This document shows, piece after piece, positions 61,945-64,000 of a DNA stretch of 64,000 nucleotides (position 1 is the stretch's first letter; every line of letters begins with the position of its first letter). Below the pieces are notes generated by a model. That model was not told where the DNA came from. It was given only the letters and a program-made list of their open reading frames with translations, and made no database searches. Both the position numbers and the translations under genes were made by a program. Source of the stretch: Selaginella tamariscina (Eukaryota; Streptophyta; Lycopodiopsida; Selaginellales; Selaginellaceae); NCBI GenBank assembly GCA_003024785.1, contig PUQB01000064.1, positions 248,001 through 312,000 on the forward strand. The letters run 5' to 3'.

Positions 61945-63414
61945 TAAAACACACTCTGGTTGGTCGTTTGATATTAACCAAAACTATATAACCAGAGAAA
62001 ATCAGTTTAAGAGAGGAGAAGATATCGAGTTTGAGAGTGTTTTTTATTTTATTCAATTTTTGCACTTGCATAAATTAGGAGGTAGGCTATATCTATTGTA
62101 GTTTTTGGTATCTTAACTGAATGTGTTATGTATTATCAACATTTATTTATTAAATGGATTATGTATATTGTGTTTATCTTTCTTGAGCTGGAGCTGTTCA
62201 AATATGAGCTCCCTATTCCATGTGTGACTAGTATTATGTATGTCGTGATGATACATTATGTCAAGGATTATCATTGAGCTACAAGTGGATATTTTTAAAT
62301 TTATGTACACGTACCTCTACATGTAGCATATGTAACTACGTGCTTTTCTCATATATCAAGAAAACTTCAAACAACATTATCAAGTAACTTATATGGAGTT
62401 AAAAAGACATTATTATGGTTGGGAAACTTTCTATTAACATAATGTATGTATTATTTTGTAAAGAAAAGTACATTTACTAAAACTGTATGTGCGTGCGTGC
62501 TTGTGTAAATGATTATATGTCAGTGGATGAAGAAGCTGAAGTTTATGGAGTTTATTAAATGTGTTATCTGTTTTACTATTCATTCTTGCTAAAGATTATT
62601 GCAGTGTATTAGCAGGGCTGGAAGACTTTGTATCTATATATTAATAGAAGTATTAATAATATCAATTACAAATGGTAATATCTCTATATTTAAACATTGT
62701 ATTAAGTATCACGCTGATGTTTTTAACACTCTCCAGATGGTTCGGACGTTTCATACAGCTGCTGTTCGGTGGGAGCTTGACGGACATCTCATGTATGTTA
62801 ATTCTATATTACGTATGCTATATAGAAATATGTTCGTCTGAATTGTGTAATGAATAGGATGTATATAGCAGCAGGTCTGTATTTAACTGGGGCTGCTGCA
62901 TGCCGATGACTAAGGTATGTGTGTGTGTGTGTGTTCGAATGAAACATGTAACATATACATATTGTTTGCTTAGGTGGCCATTGGAATTGGGCTTTGTGTT
63001 CGTCATCCGGTAAACTCCTATACACATACACCAGTTTTTACATATTAACTTTTATTACTTATCATGTATTGTAGATTCCATACAAAACACACAGGATGTT
63101 GGTGAAGATACATACACATTGTAACTTGAAATATATACATAAGATAATTCACATGCTGTGAAGATGAACATACACATTGTAACGTGAAATATATATGCAT
63201 GCGATACATACACATTGTAACTTGAAATATATACATAAGATATTCACATCCTATGAAAATACATACACATTGTTAACTTGAAATATATACATAATATAAT
63301 TCAAATTTACAAATACACGAATTCTTTGAAATTGATTTTATGTTGCTAAAAAGGGCCGCCTTAAATGAGTGCCCTAGGGTTTGTTAAAACCCTGTTCTTA
63401 GGGTTCGTGGAGAG
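61945..63414. other. Spacer between the two CCCH-KH genes
   Basis: Includes the 3' untranslated region of gene 1 and AT-rich DNA. No further gene recognised. A TG microsatellite lies at about 62915-62934 and a tandem repeat at 63080-63300. The last 60 bp (cctagggtttgttaaaac and ttagggttcgtgg) carry telo-box-like words just upstream of the second gene. Confidence 0.5.
63080..63300. repeat. Degenerate tandem repeat upstream of CCCH-KH gene 2
   Basis: The phrase acatacacattgtaacttg followed by aaatatatacataag recurs four times (about 63108, 63170, 63207 and 63263) with spacing of about 40-60 bp. Confidence 0.75.
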
Positions 63415-64000
63415 ATGGAAGCTGTGCCGCCTGCGTCAAAGAGGCCGAGAACAAGAAGACGCCAATTCTTATGGTAAGCAGTCTCGCTAGCGCCCGTCCA
63501 TGAATCTGACTTGCCCGCAACAGATGCACTCGCAGGATCCAAGACGAGGCAATGCCCCAAATTCTTCAGGTACGTGTGTTCTTAGAACAGTTGAGCGTTC
63601 TTTAACATGTTTTTGCAGTACCCATGGCTGCCCATATGGGGATGGTTGCTATTATCTTCATTACTGCCCTGGGGGTGTGAATCCTTTGCAACTGAATGCG
63701 TCTTATGCGAGAAATCCAACATCCAATCTAGCAGATCCCTATGGCGGCTTCAAGACGAGGCTTTGTAACAAGTATTACTGCAGAAGGGTGCCGATATGGA
63801 GAAAAGTGCCATTTTGCACACGGGGAACATGAGCTACGTAAAGGGGGTGACTCGTCTCAGGTAAACATCTCAGTTGATAGAGAGAGAGAGACGTTTCAAA
63901 TGGTTATAACTGCACACATAGTAGCTTCATAAGCTGTATATTTGTTATTTTTATTTGCTATTTTTTATTTGTGCCAGGTGCAACAGGTTGCCTACACTCA
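63415..64000 (+). CDS. CCCH zinc-finger and KH-domain protein, gene 2 (partial)
   Basis: Tandem paralogue of gene 1, cut by the window end. Proposed exons: 63415-63473 (MEAVPPASKRPRT...), 63524-63569, 63619-63860 and from 63978. The first finger reads KTRQCPKFFS then THGCPYGDGCYYLH, split by an intron at the same place as in gene 1. The second finger is GFKTRLCNKY then TAEGCRYGEKCHFAH, with one extra T at about 63775 shifting the frame. Exon 1 also needs a one-base correction near 63453 to read through. The intron after exon 1 would be only 50 bp. The KH domain and third finger would lie beyond 64000. Confidence 0.8.

Overview
This is nuclear DNA of a land plant. All protein-coding host genes sit in the right third and are split by many GT-AG introns. 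They match plant families: a plant GH2 beta-galactosidase, a FLOE/DUF1421 protein, a thylakoid-lumen FKBP, and CCCH-KH zinc-finger proteins. The introns are mostly short (about 50-120 bp) and the longer ones are swollen by microsatellites. Together with Tf1/sushi-like chromodomain retrotransposons and a fungal-looking kinase gene, this points to a non-seed plant, perhaps a short-intron lycophyte of the Selaginella type. That placement is an inference with low to moderate confidence.

Positions 1-44,200 are almost gene-free and built from layered retrotransposons in AT-rich DNA. I recognise two Ty3/Gypsy chromodomain lineages. Element A (21773-29107, minus strand) is complete, has 969-bp LTRs, a tRNA-iMet-type primer site and a 5-bp target duplication (ctcaa). 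It is inserted inside a solo LTR of a related family, C (20721-29782, duplication ccttt). Element B (34961-41244, minus strand, duplication ctaac) is complete and inserted inside an older broken copy of itself (33.7-42.5 kb). Further B copies lie at 5.6-6.9 kb and 14.7-18.1 kb, and B solo LTRs at 3432-3998 and 11885-12494. C LTRs elsewhere are solo (18223-19925) or rearranged into large inverted repeats (3.2-5.6 kb, 8.6-10.4 kb). A 473-bp foldback element (13678-14150), a 5 x 78-bp tandem array and several minisatellites fill the rest.

Positions 44,200-46,300 hold an isolated gene for a protein-kinase-fold protein resembling the fungal FunK1/Crinkler-associated kinases, with 51- and 53-bp introns. 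It is followed by AT-rich DNA with a dead PIF/Harbinger transposase near 49.5 kb.

Positions 51,118-64,000 are a compact gene cluster: beta-galactosidase (minus, 21 exons), FLOE-like (plus), FKBP18-like (minus), CCCH-KH gene 1 (plus) and CCCH-KH gene 2 (plus, cut by the window end). Beta-galactosidase/FLOE and FKBP/CCCH-KH are head-to-head pairs with about 350 and 140 bp between start codons, so each pair probably shares a bidirectional promoter. FLOE and FKBP converge, with stops about 150 bp apart.

The clearest unusual observation is in element B. Its primer-binding site matches the reverse complement of its own predicted transcript start, as in self-priming Tf1/sushi-type elements, instead of a tRNA. 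A second broad observation is that nearly every conserved reading frame carries one or more 1-2 nt indels, often in short G, C or A runs. This suggests an under-polished assembly at least as strongly as real gene decay.
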